A stretch of DNA of 64,000 bases from Rhodothermales bacterium (GCA_022825385.1 JAJDWX010000040.1:40487-104486), one strand, 5' to 3'; positions 10,474-21,188 are shown, counted from the first letter of the stretch. Numbers and translations are program-made. Notes: generated by a model not told the origin, from the sequence alone.

Positions 10474-11166
10474 TTATTCCTCCGTTAACGACATGATATG
10501 ATTTACGATTTTGTCTGCGCGCTTGAGAGATTTATCGAAATGCAGTTCCAGCAAATCAATAATTCCATGATCCGTAGTTTGCCTTTCCCAGGCATAGTGA
10601 TCATTAACTCTCACATATACACCTGTTTTGCCTCCACCAATTCGGCTTGATGGCTCTATCGTTACATTGATTTCTCCTCCCGGCGGCCTATCATCCGGGT
10701 TCACTTGCATCATGGTAATGGAGCGCATCCCCCCGTGCCTTCCATCCGGTTCAAGTTTCCTTCCCCAATCTCCCCAAGGTCCGGTGGGAGCCAATTGCCT
10801 GCCAAGTTTATCACGCACCTGCATATTTTGCACTAAGAAATGCACACTCCGATTAATCCCCATATTTCGCAAAGGCGTATGAAGCAAATGTTTCTGGAAA
10901 GTATGAACGACCAAATCCTGCAAACGAGAATAGGGCGATTGGGATGTAGTTGCTATAAAACGCTCTGGATCGACATGTATATGGAGCCAATCAGCTTCAA
11001 ATACAATCAGCTGCGGGTTGGCGTGTTTCAAAGTGGCAGATTCGACGATTTGTTTGGGTAGCAAATCTTGCCAGCCAAACCATGCTGGTGTGAAAATGGC
11101 CGGATTGAAATTGCCAAGCAAGACAAGCGAAACATCGGCAATCTCGGGTTCAGTCTTCATTGTCAT
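10474..11166 (-). CDS. Uncharacterised 230-aa protein, possibly distantly TIGR04255-like
   Basis: First well-supported gene of the operon; VFEADWLHIHVDPERF pattern is the only basis for the weak family suggestion. Confidence 0.7.
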   Translation of the reverse strand: MTMKTEPEIADVSLVLLGNFNPAIFTPAWFGWQDLLPKQIVESATLKHANPQLIVFEADWLHIHVDPERFIATTSQSPYSRLQDLVVHTFQKHLLHTPLRNMGINRSVHFLVQNMQVRDKLGRQLAPTGPWGDWGRKLEPDGRHGGMRSITMMQVNPDDRPPGGEINVTIEPSSRIGGGKTGVYVRVNDHYAWERQTTDHGIIDLLELHFDKSLKRADKIVNHIMSLTEE

Positions 11167-11658
11167 TTTTATATAGAAACAGGTTGTTGGTATGTTTTAC
11201 GTGACCGAATAGATTGACGTGTAACATGCGTTCTGCATAAGTGCAGCGACAAGATGCCGAGACGTTTCCTGCCCATACACCGCAAGACATCACCTTTTGC
11301 GCTTGTCCGTGAGGGCTTCTGAAGGCGCAGGCATTCTTTCAACATCGCCATTGAACATTGCGTCACCTCATTGACCAGCCTCAATGCCAAGGTCGCGCCG
11401 TGCGGTGGTTCCGAACGTACAGAGTGTACAGAAATCTTCCCGCTGGCGTCAAGGGAAGCGGGCAGGTGAACCGCGCATGGCATCGCCCGGCATAGCGATC
11501 CCTGCTCATAGAATAGGGCAGCGGTCATGCGACTGTCAAGTACCCGACTCAGATGTCTTCCAGTGGGGCACACCCTGTGAGGAGCAATATGTTTTGAAAC
11601 GTTCATGGCTCAATTCAACTCTTGCATAGCGATAATACGCCATCGTCTCGCAAAAGGT

Positions 11659-12840
11659 TCACTCCACCGCGGCAATCAGAAAAAATTTCTTGCCCGCCAT
11701 CTGCTTGACCACGCCTTTCAGTTCCAGGCCGAGCAAGCGCGCAAGGGCCGCGGCCGGGTCCATCTTCGCAGTCAGGCACAACGTATTGATGTGCAACGGT
11801 TCCGCCGAGGCGGCAAGGGCCCGGCACAAAATCTTCTCCTCCGGATCCAGCGCCGGCGCCGGCTTTGCGGGCGCAGACGCCGCTCCCGGCGCAATCCCCA
11901 GTTCTTCCAGAATATCTTCCACCCGCTGAACGAGTTTGGCCTCGCCCTTCTGGATCAGCCTGTGTACGCCCTCGCTGGACGGATTGTGCACGCTGCCCGG
12001 CACGGCGAACACTTCCCGGTTCTGCTCCAGCGCAAGGCGGGCCGTAATCAACGCGCCGCCCTCTTCATGGGCTTCCACGATCAGCGCGCCCAGGGCAAGC
12101 CCGCTCACGATCCGGTTTCGGCGCGGAAAATGCGGCCCGTCCGGCGGCGCGCCCAGGGGGTATTCGGACAACAAGGCGCCCGTGGCGATCAGGTCTTCGG
12201 CAAGACGCCGATGCCGCGCCGGATACACCCGGTCGATGCCCGAACCCAGCACGGCGATCGTGCGCCCGCCCGCATCCAGCGCCGCCTGATGCGCCGCCGC
12301 ATCCACGCCATAAGCCAAACCGCTCACAATCGAAAATCCCTCCCGAACCAGCGCCTCGGTCAACTCGCCCGTCACGCGCAAGCCGTACGGCGACATGCGC
12401 CGCGTTCCCACCACAGCCAACGCGCGCATGGGGCCCTCTGCGAACGGCAAACGCCCCCGCATCCACAAAAACGCAGGCGGATCGTCTATCTGGCGCAGTA
12501 AAAAAGGGTAATTCGCATCCCCAAGGGCCACCATCTCCGCGCCAATCTCTTCGGCGAGCGCAAACTGCTTCTCGACCGCTTCTCCGCAGTCGGCGGCGGC
12601 AATCTGCGTCGCCAAATCCCGTCCGACGCCCGGAACGGACGCAATCGCCGCCGCCGAAGCGCCCAGCGCGGCCTGCGCCGACCCCATTCGCGACATAAGG
12701 GCCCGCAGGCGCCCCGAACCCACGCCCGACACCAGCGAAAGCGCCACCATCGCCCGCCGTTCCGCACGATCCAGCGCATCCGGCGTCGCCCTGCCGCCTT
12801 TGGCCCCCGCGGGCCGCTGTTTGGCCGTATTCTCCATCAT
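11659..12840 (-). CDS. dprA: DNA-processing protein DprA/Smf
   Basis: Start trimmed to MMENTAKQ (ATGA overlap with obgE stop); VVGTRRMSPYGLRVTGELTEALVREGFSIVSGLAYGVDAAAHQAAL, FPRRNRIVSGL. Confidence 0.92.
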   Translation of the reverse strand: MMENTAKQRPAGAKGGRATPDALDRAERRAMVALSLVSGVGSGRLRALMSRMGSAQAALGASAAAIASVPGVGRDLATQIAAADCGEAVEKQFALAEEIGAEMVALGDANYPFLLRQIDDPPAFLWMRGRLPFAEGPMRALAVVGTRRMSPYGLRVTGELTEALVREGFSIVSGLAYGVDAAAHQAALDAGGRTIAVLGSGIDRVYPARHRRLAEDLIATGALLSEYPLGAPPDGPHFPRRNRIVSGLALGALIVEAHEEGGALITARLALEQNREVFAVPGSVHNPSSEGVHRLIQKGEAKLVQRVEDILEELGIAPGAASAPAKPAPALDPEEKILCRALAASAEPLHINTLCLTAKMDPAAALARLLGLELKGVVKQMAGKKFFLIAAVE

Positions 12841-13850
12841 GGCGCGCCTCTTCGGCTCTGGCGGACCGCCTCCCAAAGCCGCCGTTTCAGCGCAGGCAAA
12901 CCAAAACCCGCCACCGAACTGACAGGCAACGGCGCTACGCCTTCGGGAAACGCCTCTGCGACGATATCCGATGCGATATCCCGCTCCTCGGGAGGCAACA
13001 AATCGGTTTTCGACAACGCGACGACGCGGGGTTTGGCGAGCAAGGCGGGGTCGTAGGCGGCAAGTTCCTGCAGCAAAACTTCGTACTCCCCTCTCAGATC
13101 CTTCGAATCGATGGGAATGAGCAACAGGAGCGCCGCATTGCGCGCAATATGGCGCAAAAACCGGATACCCAGTCCTTTGCCTTCGTGCGCGCCCTCGATA
13201 ATGCCCGGAATATCCGCAATCACGAACGACTGATACTCCTCGACCCGCACGACGCCCAGCGAAGGTTTGAGCGTCGTAAAAGGATAATCCGCCACTTTCG
13301 GCTTCGCTGCCGACAACACGGAAACCAGCATGCTCTTGCCCGCATTCGGAAAGCCCACGACGCCCACGTCGGCCAGCAAGCGGAGTTCGAGCGCAAGGTT
13401 CCGCTCTACCCCCTCTTCTCCCGGCTGGGCGTGCCGGGGCGCCCGGTTCGTCGGCGACCGAAAAAACGCATTCCCCCTGCCGCCTCGCCCGCCCGTCGCC
13501 AGCGCCAGCCGCTCGCCCGCTTCGCACACCTCGCCCAGTATTTTCCCGGAATCGCGCTGTTTGACGATGGTGCCAAGCGGTACGCGCAGCACAATATCCT
13601 GACCGGAGCGCCCGGTTCGGTTGTTTCCGGCGCCCGCCTCGCCGTTTTCGGCGAAGTGGTGCCGGTTGTAGCGCAAATCGAGCAGGGTGTACAGATTGCT
13701 GTCCCCTTCGAGCAATACAGAGCCTCCGCGCCCGCCGTCTCCCCCTGCGGGACCGCCGTTCGGTTCGTATTTTTCCCTACGGAAGGCAACGGCTCCCGCC
13801 CCCCCGCGTCCGCTCCGAACGGTGATCGTTACGTAATCGACAAAGTCCAT
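12837..13850 (-). CDS. obgE: GTPase ObgE/CgtA
   Basis: MDFVDYVTITVRSGRGGAGAVAFRREKYEPNGGPAGGDGGRGG and G1 GFPNAGKS. Confidence 0.96.
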   Translation of the reverse strand: MDFVDYVTITVRSGRGGAGAVAFRREKYEPNGGPAGGDGGRGGSVLLEGDSNLYTLLDLRYNRHHFAENGEAGAGNNRTGRSGQDIVLRVPLGTIVKQRDSGKILGEVCEAGERLALATGGRGGRGNAFFRSPTNRAPRHAQPGEEGVERNLALELRLLADVGVVGFPNAGKSMLVSVLSAAKPKVADYPFTTLKPSLGVVRVEEYQSFVIADIPGIIEGAHEGKGLGIRFLRHIARNAALLLLIPIDSKDLRGEYEVLLQELAAYDPALLAKPRVVALSKTDLLPPEERDIASDIVAEAFPEGVAPLPVSSVAGFGLPALKRRLWEAVRQSRRGAP

Positions 13851-13982
13851 AATTGTGCGCGCGTATGCGTATACTTCGCTGCCAACGCTTTCGTACCGGA
13901 TTCATGCGGCGACGGTTCTGTCTCCGTATCCTCGCAGGCCTTTACGCTTTGCAGACTTACCCAGAGTATCCCCTATAGACAC

Positions 13983-14447
13983 TTGATTTTGCAAAACATA
14001 ACCATCTATACGGACGGCGCGTGCAGCGGAAACCCCGGCCCCGGCGGCTGGGCCGCTTTGCTTATGCACGAATCGCGCCGCAAGCAACTAAGCGGCGGGG
14101 CGTCGCGCACCACCAACAACCGCATGGAACTGACGGCGGCGCTCGAGGCGCTTCGACATCTTCGCACACCCTGCAAGGTGCGGCTCCACACGGACAGCGC
14201 CTATCTGGCGAATGCCTTCAACCAGAACTGGCTCCGCGGCTGGCAACGCAACGGATGGAAAACGGCGGGCAAAAAACCCGTAGAAAATCGGGATTTGTGG
14301 GAGGCGTTGCTTGCAGAAAGCGCCCGGCATCGCATAACATGGATCAAGGTCAAGGGGCATGCGGACAACGAATTCAATAACCTGGCCGACGCCGCGGCGG
14401 TAGCCGCCATGCAGGAATACAAACGTCCGCAAGATAGCGAAGCCTGA
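13983..14447 (+). CDS. rnhA: Ribonuclease HI (probable TTG start at 13983 or 13989)
   Basis: ITIYTDGACSGNPGPGGWAALL...NNRMELTAALEAL...GHADNEFNNLAD. Confidence 0.9.
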   Translation: MILQNITIYTDGACSGNPGPGGWAALLMHESRRKQLSGGASRTTNNRMELTAALEALRHLRTPCKVRLHTDSAYLANAFNQNWLRGWQRNGWKTAGKKPVENRDLWEALLAESARHRITWIKVKGHADNEFNNLADAAAVAAMQEYKRPQDSEA

Positions 14448-14521
14448 TCCGACGACAGGCCGCCCCGCGCCCGCCTTCCGCCCAAGCGAAGCCAGCGGCC
14501 CATGGTTTGCGCCGCTTCCTG

Positions 14522-14773
14522 TTATTGTATTTTTTTCACGGAAATTTCAAAATCCTCCATCACAGGATTGGCCAGGAGCCGTTCGCAGGCCGCGCGCGCC
14601 GCGCGTTCGGCTGCTTCCTCCGTACGTTCGTCGATCCACATCTCCACGAACTTCCCGATACGCACCCGCTCCACCCTGTCGAAACCAAGGTTTTCAAGCG
14701 CATGGCGGGTTGTTTTTCCCTGAGGGTCCAGAATGGAGGGGCGCAAGGTAACGCGGACGCTGGCTTTATACAT
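14522..14773 (-). CDS. purS: Phosphoribosylformylglycinamidine synthase subunit PurS
   Basis: 83 aa: MYKASVRVTLRPSILDPQGKTTRHALENLGFDRVERVRIGKFVEM. Confidence 0.92.
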   Translation of the reverse strand: MYKASVRVTLRPSILDPQGKTTRHALENLGFDRVERVRIGKFVEMWIDERTEEAAERAARAACERLLANPVMEDFEISVKKIQ

Positions 14774-14850
14774 GGCATTGCGAAACGATAAAACAAAGGG
14801 CATACATTCCCGTCGGCGGGGCAAGCCCCAAGATACGCCATGCGCCGCTC

Positions 14851-15621
14851 TCACGCTCCCCTTTTGTCCCGCTCCGCAGGCAATCCGTTGAAAAGCGAAT
14901 ACACCGCGTAGCATACGTTGATCGACACGTAGCTGGCGAGCGCCGCAAGCAAGCCGATCTGCTGCAAGAAAATAATCAGCAGCAGGCCGATTCCGTACAA
15001 CGTCGCCTTGCGCGGATGATTCCGAATGTACGCGCGGGAAGGCCGGGGCAGCGCGTCGAATTTGATCGTGGAGATCATCAGCATCGACAAACCGATCGAC
15101 AAGGGAATGAAAACCGGCAGTCCGCCCGGGCTGAAGGGACGAAACCAGCCCGCCTCGTCGAAATTGAGAATGAAGGCCACGATAACCGCCGCCATGGCGG
15201 GCGTAGGCAACCCCCTGAAATAATCCCGCTTCTCGCCGTCGAACCGGACATTGAACCGGGCGAGGCGGACAGCCCCGCAAATGGTTGGCAAGGCCGAAAC
15301 CATCAGGCCCACAACGCCATATTCCTGCAAGCCGAACACGTAGATCAGGGCAGAGGGCGCCACGCCGAACGACACCATGTCGGAAAGCGAATCCAGTTCG
15401 ACGCCAAACAGGGTCATGCTGTCCGTAAGGCGGGCCATCATGCCGTCGAACGCATCGAACAGTCCGGCCAGCACGATCAGCCAGCAGGCGTAATCGAACC
15501 GTCCCTCGATCGTCTGCACGATGGCCAGATACCCGGACAACAGGTTCATCAGGGTAAAAAACGAGGGCACGACGGCGCGGGGCAGCCCTTTTCGTCTTTC
15601 GTCGGAATCGCCGTTCGTCAT
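14851..15621 (-). CDS. pssA: CDP-diacylglycerol-serine O-phosphatidyltransferase
   Basis: MNLLSGYLAIV; DAFDGMMARLTDSMTLFGVELDSLSDMVSFGVAP (CDP-alcohol phosphatidyltransferase motif). Confidence 0.92.
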   Translation of the reverse strand: MTNGDSDERRKGLPRAVVPSFFTLMNLLSGYLAIVQTIEGRFDYACWLIVLAGLFDAFDGMMARLTDSMTLFGVELDSLSDMVSFGVAPSALIYVFGLQEYGVVGLMVSALPTICGAVRLARFNVRFDGEKRDYFRGLPTPAMAAVIVAFILNFDEAGWFRPFSPGGLPVFIPLSIGLSMLMISTIKFDALPRPSRAYIRNHPRKATLYGIGLLLIIFLQQIGLLAALASYVSINVCYAVYSLFNGLPAERDKRGA

Positions 15622-16289
15622 GGCTTGCGGTCCGCAACCGGAAAATGTCCAAGCATCGTTTCTCCCGCGCGCACCCGGTCCCCGACGGATACGTCCAGCA
15701 CGACGTCCCCCGGCACGAATACATCCATTCTCGACCCGAATTTTATGATCCCGAAACGCTGTCCGGCCTCCACCCGATCTCCCTTCTTTACGCGATACGC
15801 AATACGGCGGGCCACGGCGCCGGCGATCTGCCGAAAAAGCACGCGCCGCCCGGACGGATGCCGCAGGCCGATCTCCGAACGCTCGTTTCGTTCGCTTGCC
15901 TCCGGGCGCCACGCGGCAAGCCAGTCGCCCGGAATATACGCTACATGCTCCACCACGCCGGACGCCGGAATGCGATTCACGTGCACGTCGAACAGGGAAA
16001 GAAAGATAGAAACCTTTTGCGCCTCGCTCCCCACGTACGGCGGCCCAGGCGCCTCATGCTCCACAAGCACCACCTTGCCGTCCGCAGGCGCCAGCACCAT
16101 CCGGTCGGCGTCCGGCGGAGGCGTACGGACCGGGTCGCGAAAGAAAAGCAGCGCGCCGCCGCCAAGGCCCGCCGCCGCCGCGAAAAAGAGCGCGCTCCAG
16201 GGCCATGGCAAGAACAACCCGACGCCCCCAAGCGCCGCCGACAGCGCCAGCGCAACGCCTGCGATACCGTATCCTTCGCGGGCAATCAC
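15618..16289 (-). CDS. psd: Phosphatidylserine decarboxylase
   Basis: ADGKVVLVE; SIFLSLFDVHVNRIPASG; RFGIIKFGSRMDVFVP; overlaps pssA by 4 bp. Confidence 0.92.
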   Translation of the reverse strand: MIAREGYGIAGVALALSAALGGVGLFLPWPWSALFFAAAAGLGGGALLFFRDPVRTPPPDADRMVLAPADGKVVLVEHEAPGPPYVGSEAQKVSIFLSLFDVHVNRIPASGVVEHVAYIPGDWLAAWRPEASERNERSEIGLRHPSGRRVLFRQIAGAVARRIAYRVKKGDRVEAGQRFGIIKFGSRMDVFVPGDVVLDVSVGDRVRAGETMLGHFPVADRKP

Positions 16290-16299
16290 GCAAGCCTCC

Positions 16300-19128
16300 C
16301 TATCGGCTCAGGTAGAGATTGCGCATTTCGTACGGGCGCTGAAAATGCTCGTCGGTGAGCGCGTCCACAAAGGCGATCGCTTCGCCGGTGGATTTCATTT
16401 CGGGACCCAGTTCTTTCGGCACTTCGGGGAATTTGTCCCAGGAAAACACGGGTTCCTTGATCGCAAATCCCTCCAGGCTCGACGCAAGCCGCCCCGCCTT
16501 CCGGAAATCAGCCAGTTTCTGACCCAGCATCACTTTGGTGGCGATATCGGACACGGGGATCCCCGTCGCCTTCGCCACGAACGGCACGGTCCGCGACGCC
16601 CTCGGATTGGCCTCGATGCAATACACAATCCCGTCCTTGACGGCAAACTGCACATTCATCAACCCGATAATGTCCAGCCGGTCGGCGATATCCCGCGCAT
16701 ACGTCCGCACCGTCTGCAAAATTTCCTCCGGCAGGGAGAACGGAGGCAGCACCGCCGTCGAATCGCCGCTATGCACTCCCGCCGGCTCGATATGCTGCAT
16801 GACGCCCGCTATCCACGTCTCCTCCCCGTCTCGCACGACGTCCACATCCATTTCGATGGCGTTCTCCAGAAACAGGTCGAGCAGCACATGATTTTCCGGG
16901 AAAAGGGTCCATATTTTTTTGGTGTAATGCTGGACTTCTTCCTTGTTGATCGCAATGCGCATCCCCTGCCCGCCCAGCACGTAACTCGGGCGAATCAGAA
17001 TAGGATACCCGATGCGCTCGGCGGTGGCCACCGCCTCCTGCACCGTCACCGCCATGCCATAGGGCGGAAACGGTATCTCCAGTTCCCGGAGCAAATGCGA
17101 GAATTTGCCCCGGCTCTCCGCCAGGTCCATCATTTCGTACGACGTGCCGAAAATCCGAATGCCGTGCTCGTGTATTTTTTCCGCAATTTTCAACGCCGTC
17201 TGCCCCCCCAGCTGCACGATAACCCCCTCCGGGCGCTCGTGCTCGACGATATCAAGGACCCGTTCCCAGTACACCGGCTCGAAATACAACTTGTCCGCAA
17301 TATCGAAATCCGTGGAAACGGTCTCCGGGTTGCAGTTGATCATAATGGCTTCGTAGCCGCTGTCCCGCACCGCGTTCACGCCATGCACGCAGGAATAATC
17401 GAATTCGATGCCCTGCCCGATGCGATTCGGCCCGCTCCCCAAAATGATCACCTTCTTGCGATCAGACGCCTCGCTTTCGTTGCCTTCTTCGTACGAAGAA
17501 TAAAAATAGGGCGTTTCCGCAGGAAATTCGCCCGCGCAGGTATCGACCACCTGATACGAAGGGATCACGCCCAGCGCCTTGCGGCGCGCCCGAACCTGCG
17601 CCTCGGTCGCGTCTTCGTTCAGCAAGTACGCAATCTGTACGTCGGAAAAGCCGTACTGCTTCGCCCGCTTCATGAATTCGGCGTCCATCTCCTGCAAGGT
17701 TCGCTCGCCGATCTCTCCCTCCAGCCGCACGATATCCCGAATCTGATACAGAAACCACGGATCAACCTTGGACACGTCCGCAATCTCCTCTACGGACGCG
17801 CCCAGTTTGAAGGCGTTGCGAATCTGGAGCGTCCGGTCCCACAGCGGCCTGGCCAAACGCTCGCGCACTTCCGCAGGGGGGGCGTCCTCCCGGTCGCCGC
17901 CCAGGCCGTTGTAGCCGATTTCCAGGCTTTGCCAGGCTTTTTGCAAACTCTCCGCAAAGGTCCGCCCGATGGCCATGACTTCGCCCACCGCCTTCATCTG
18001 GGTCGTAAGCTCCTCGTCCACCCCTTCGAACTTGTCGAAGTTGAAACGCGGAATCTTGGTCACTACGTAATCTATGGCCGGTTCGAAACAAGCGCTCGTG
18101 TCGCCCGTGATCTCGTTTGGCAACTCGTCCAGCGTATACCCCGCCGCCAGCCGCGCCGCCACCTTCGCAATGGGGTATCCCGTCGCTTTCGAAGCCAGCG
18201 CGGACGACCGCGATACGCGCGGATTGATTTCTATGACGATCATCCGGCTGCCGGACGGATCGAAGGCGAACTGGATATTGCATCCCCCGGCAAAGGTGCC
18301 TATCGACCGCATGGCGCGAATCGCCGCGTCCCGCATCCCCTGATACTGCTTGTCCGTAAGGGTCTGCGCAGGCGCCACCGTCACGGAATCGCCGGTATGC
18401 ACGCCCATGGGGTCCACATTCTCGATGGGACACACGATAATGACGTTGTCGTTGGCGTCCCGGAGCAGCTCCAGTTCGTATTCTTTCCAGCCGAACAGGC
18501 ACTCCTCGATAAGCACCTCGTGCACCGGAGACATCTCCAGCCCCCGCGTAACTTTGCGGTCGAATTCCTCATGCGTCCATACGATGCCTCCTCCAGATCC
18601 GCCCAATGTGTACGACGGACGAATCACGACGGGAAGCTCCCCGATTTCCTGCGCGATTTCCTTGGCTTCGAGCAAACTTTTCGCCACGCGGCTGCGCGCC
18701 TGATCAATCCCGATGCGCTCCATCAGGTCGCGAAACGCTTGCCGATCTTCCGTAATCTGTATGGCGTCGATATCCACCCCGATCACCTCCACGCCCTGCG
18801 CTTCCCAGAATCCCTCGTCCTGAAGCGCGCCGGCAAGGTTCAGCGCAGTTTGTCCGCCCATCGTGGGCAACACCGCGTCCGGCTTCTCTATATCGACGAT
18901 TTCCCGAATGGAGGCGGGCGTCAAATCCTTCAAATAAATCTTGTCCGCCGTCAACCGGTCCGTCATGATGGTGGCCGGATTCGAATTGATCAGGACCACC
19001 TCGTACCCTTCCTTGCGGAGCGCGCGCGCCGCCTGCGTGCCGGAATAGTCGAATTCGCACGCCTGACCGATGACGATAGGCCCGCTTCCGATCAGCAAAA
19101 TCCGGTGAATGTCTTCGCGTTTGGGCAT
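16300..19128 (-). CDS. carB: Carbamoyl-phosphate synthase large subunit lacking the C-terminal MGS-like domain
   Basis: Two ATP-grasp halves ([43 protein letters not shown]); ends at 942 aa after MRNLYLSR. Confidence 0.95.
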   Translation of the reverse strand: MPKREDIHRILLIGSGPIVIGQACEFDYSGTQAARALRKEGYEVVLINSNPATIMTDRLTADKIYLKDLTPASIREIVDIEKPDAVLPTMGGQTALNLAGALQDEGFWEAQGVEVIGVDIDAIQITEDRQAFRDLMERIGIDQARSRVAKSLLEAKEIAQEIGELPVVIRPSYTLGGSGGGIVWTHEEFDRKVTRGLEMSPVHEVLIEECLFGWKEYELELLRDANDNVIIVCPIENVDPMGVHTGDSVTVAPAQTLTDKQYQGMRDAAIRAMRSIGTFAGGCNIQFAFDPSGSRMIVIEINPRVSRSSALASKATGYPIAKVAARLAAGYTLDELPNEITGDTSACFEPAIDYVVTKIPRFNFDKFEGVDEELTTQMKAVGEVMAIGRTFAESLQKAWQSLEIGYNGLGGDREDAPPAEVRERLARPLWDRTLQIRNAFKLGASVEEIADVSKVDPWFLYQIRDIVRLEGEIGERTLQEMDAEFMKRAKQYGFSDVQIAYLLNEDATEAQVRARRKALGVIPSYQVVDTCAGEFPAETPYFYSSYEEGNESEASDRKKVIILGSGPNRIGQGIEFDYSCVHGVNAVRDSGYEAIMINCNPETVSTDFDIADKLYFEPVYWERVLDIVEHERPEGVIVQLGGQTALKIAEKIHEHGIRIFGTSYEMMDLAESRGKFSHLLRELEIPFPPYGMAVTVQEAVATAERIGYPILIRPSYVLGGQGMRIAINKEEVQHYTKKIWTLFPENHVLLDLFLENAIEMDVDVVRDGEETWIAGVMQHIEPAGVHSGDSTAVLPPFSLPEEILQTVRTYARDIADRLDIIGLMNVQFAVKDGIVYCIEANPRASRTVPFVAKATGIPVSDIATKVMLGQKLADFRKAGRLASSLEGFAIKEPVFSWDKFPEVPKELGPEMKSTGEAIAFVDALTDEHFQRPYEMRNLYLSR

Positions 19129-19174
19129 GGCGTCCCCTGTGAAACGATTTTTGCGAGGATACTGCGCGGCGCGC

Positions 19175-20317
19175 TCAGGCCGTGACTTTTTTCTTGTTCC
19201 GCGCCGATGCGCGCCGATACGCTTCCACTTCCTTGAAAAACCGATCGAACAGGTACTGGCTGTCGTGCGGTCCCGGCGACGCTTCCGGATGATACTGCAC
19301 GGAAAAGGCCGCGCGATCCCTGAAACGCAGCCCTTCCACCGTCTGATCGTTCAAATTCCGATGCGTCACCTCGGCGACTTTCGCCCCGATGGATTCTTCC
19401 TGGACTGCGAACCCGTGGTTCTGCGTCGTGACCTCCACATGGCCGGTGCCCAGATTCTGCACCGGCTGGTTGGCCCCCCGGTGTCCGACGAACATTTTGT
19501 ACACCTTGCACCCGGAAGCCAGCGCCATAAGTTGATGCCCCAGACAGATTCCGAACAGCGGGATATCCGTTCGGAACGCTTCCCGAACCGTTTCTATCGC
19601 CTGGGGCATGGCCCGCGGATCGCCTGGGCCGTTCGAAAAAAAGAGCCCGTCCGGCTCCCAGGCAAACACCTGTTCGAGCGACGCGGAAGCGGGGAAAAGG
19701 CGCACGGCGCAGCCCTGCGCCTCGAACGACCGAAGGATGTTGCGCTTCACGCCGTAGTCGAACACCGCAATGCGCGGGCCGTCTCCCGCATGCCAATCCT
19801 CCGCCGCGTCCATCGTCACCCGGGACGCCAGTTCGAGCCCATCCATGGAAGGCCAGTTGCGCGCTTTCTCGATCAGCCGGTCGTCGTCCAGGTCCACCGA
19901 CGAAATCACGGCGTTCATAACGCCCTGCGTACGGATATGGCGCACCAGCCGACGGGTATCCACGCCGCTGACGCCCACCAATTCGTGCCGCTTCATAAAA
20001 TGGTCCAGCGACTCGTCCGCCTGCAAGTTGGAGTACTCCGCGGCGAACTGACGCACCACGAAGCCCGCCACCATGGGCGCGACCGCCTCCATATCGATAT
20101 CCATGGCCCCGTAGTTCCCGATGTGCGGGTAGGTCATCATCATGATCTGCCCGTGATAGGACGGATCCGTCATGATCTCCTGATACCCTGTCATGCTGGT
20201 GTTAAAACAGAGTTCGCCGCCCGTTTCGCCCGGATGGCCAATGGCGTATCCCTTCACGACGATTCCGTCTGCCAGGGCCAGCTTGCACGGAGAACCATTC
20301 GTCGACGTTTGTTGCAT
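19175..20317 (-). CDS. carA: Carbamoyl-phosphate synthase small subunit
   Basis: [15 protein letters not shown] class I amidotransferase; [30 protein letters not shown] 20317 preceded by GGAG. Confidence 0.94.
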   Translation of the reverse strand: MQQTSTNGSPCKLALADGIVVKGYAIGHPGETGGELCFNTSMTGYQEIMTDPSYHGQIMMMTYPHIGNYGAMDIDMEAVAPMVAGFVVRQFAAEYSNLQADESLDHFMKRHELVGVSGVDTRRLVRHIRTQGVMNAVISSVDLDDDRLIEKARNWPSMDGLELASRVTMDAAEDWHAGDGPRIAVFDYGVKRNILRSFEAQGCAVRLFPASASLEQVFAWEPDGLFFSNGPGDPRAMPQAIETVREAFRTDIPLFGICLGHQLMALASGCKVYKMFVGHRGANQPVQNLGTGHVEVTTQNHGFAVQEESIGAKVAEVTHRNLNDQTVEGLRFRDRAAFSVQYHPEASPGPHDSQYLFDRFFKEVEAYRRASARNKKKVTA

Positions 20318-20510
20318 AGGAGTTATCTCCAATCGAATCGTAAGCGCATTCTTGTTAAATTAGGACAAATTAGGCATTTTTGCGCCCGGTCTCAATATCT
20401 TCACAGTCTTTTTGAAGTAAAAGCCGTCCGGGGCTTCATTCCGGGCCGCCGCCGCTCGGCGAACCCTTCCCCGCAAGGCGGGTTCAAATAAAAAACCCAG
20501 GCGCCCGTCG

Positions 20511-21188
20511 ATGCCGCGTTCCGATCCGCACCATATCGCGACCCATCGCACCCGCTTTCTGGCGTGCCTCGCCGCGGCGCTGGCCCTCGTCATCGGCGCC
20601 GTCCGCTTCTGGCCCCTCCGCGAAACCGCCCCCGAACGGCCCGCAACCTGGCGGACGAACGACGCCGAACGCATTGCGATAGAGGAAATCCAGCCCACGC
20701 GACACGCCGCGGCGGCCCCGGCTCCGCCCGCCCCGCTGGTGCCCGTACTGGTTCCGGACGACGAATACCTTGCCGAAGACGAGCTGGACTTTTCCGACAG
20801 CGCGCTTTCGCTCGAACCCGCAGAAGCGTCCCCGACCCGCGCTGGCGAACAGGCGGAAGCGACCGCGGGCGCCACGAGAGGACCGCGCATCGTGCGGGTA
20901 GCCACGCCCGAGTACACGGAAGAAGCCCGGCGGAAACGGGTGCGGGCCAAACTGGTGGTAGAGGCGCTGGTGAACGCCCGGGGGCGCGTAGAGCAAGCCA
21001 CGGTAACCGAACGATTCCTGCTCGACGAAAACGGCGAAGTCAAGGAACCCGTCGATGCGCTTGGGCACGGCCTGGAGGAAGCCGCCATCGCGGCGGCCAG
21101 CCAGTATATGTACCGCCCCGCCCGCAAGAACGGCCAGGCGATAGCAAGCCGCGCCACCATCACGTTTACGCTTGGCGTCGAGCATTGA
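20511..21188 (+). CDS. TonB-family energy-transducer-like protein
   Basis: Single N-terminal TM, Pro-rich middle, C-terminal EYTEEARRKRVRAKLVVEALVNARGRVEQATV. Confidence 0.75.
   Translation: MPRSDPHHIATHRTRFLACLAAALALVIGAVRFWPLRETAPERPATWRTNDAERIAIEEIQPTRHAAAAPAPPAPLVPVLVPDDEYLAEDELDFSDSALSLEPAEASPTRAGEQAEATAGATRGPRIVRVATPEYTEEARRKRVRAKLVVEALVNARGRVEQATVTERFLLDENGEVKEPVDALGHGLEEAAIAAASQYMYRPARKNGQAIASRATITFTLGVEH

Noticed and set aside
12841-13527. N-terminal extension of the dprA ORF
   Set aside because: Overlaps obgE in another frame; true start is the ATGA overlap at 12840.
15016-19185. 1389-aa plus-strand ORF
   Set aside because: Antisense to carB/psd/pssA; high-GC shadow ORF with Arg/His-rich composition and no motifs.
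20463-20489. gaaccc...gggttc inverted repeat before the tonB-like gene as a terminator
   Set aside because: No T-tract in the proper orientation and it sits in a divergent promoter region.
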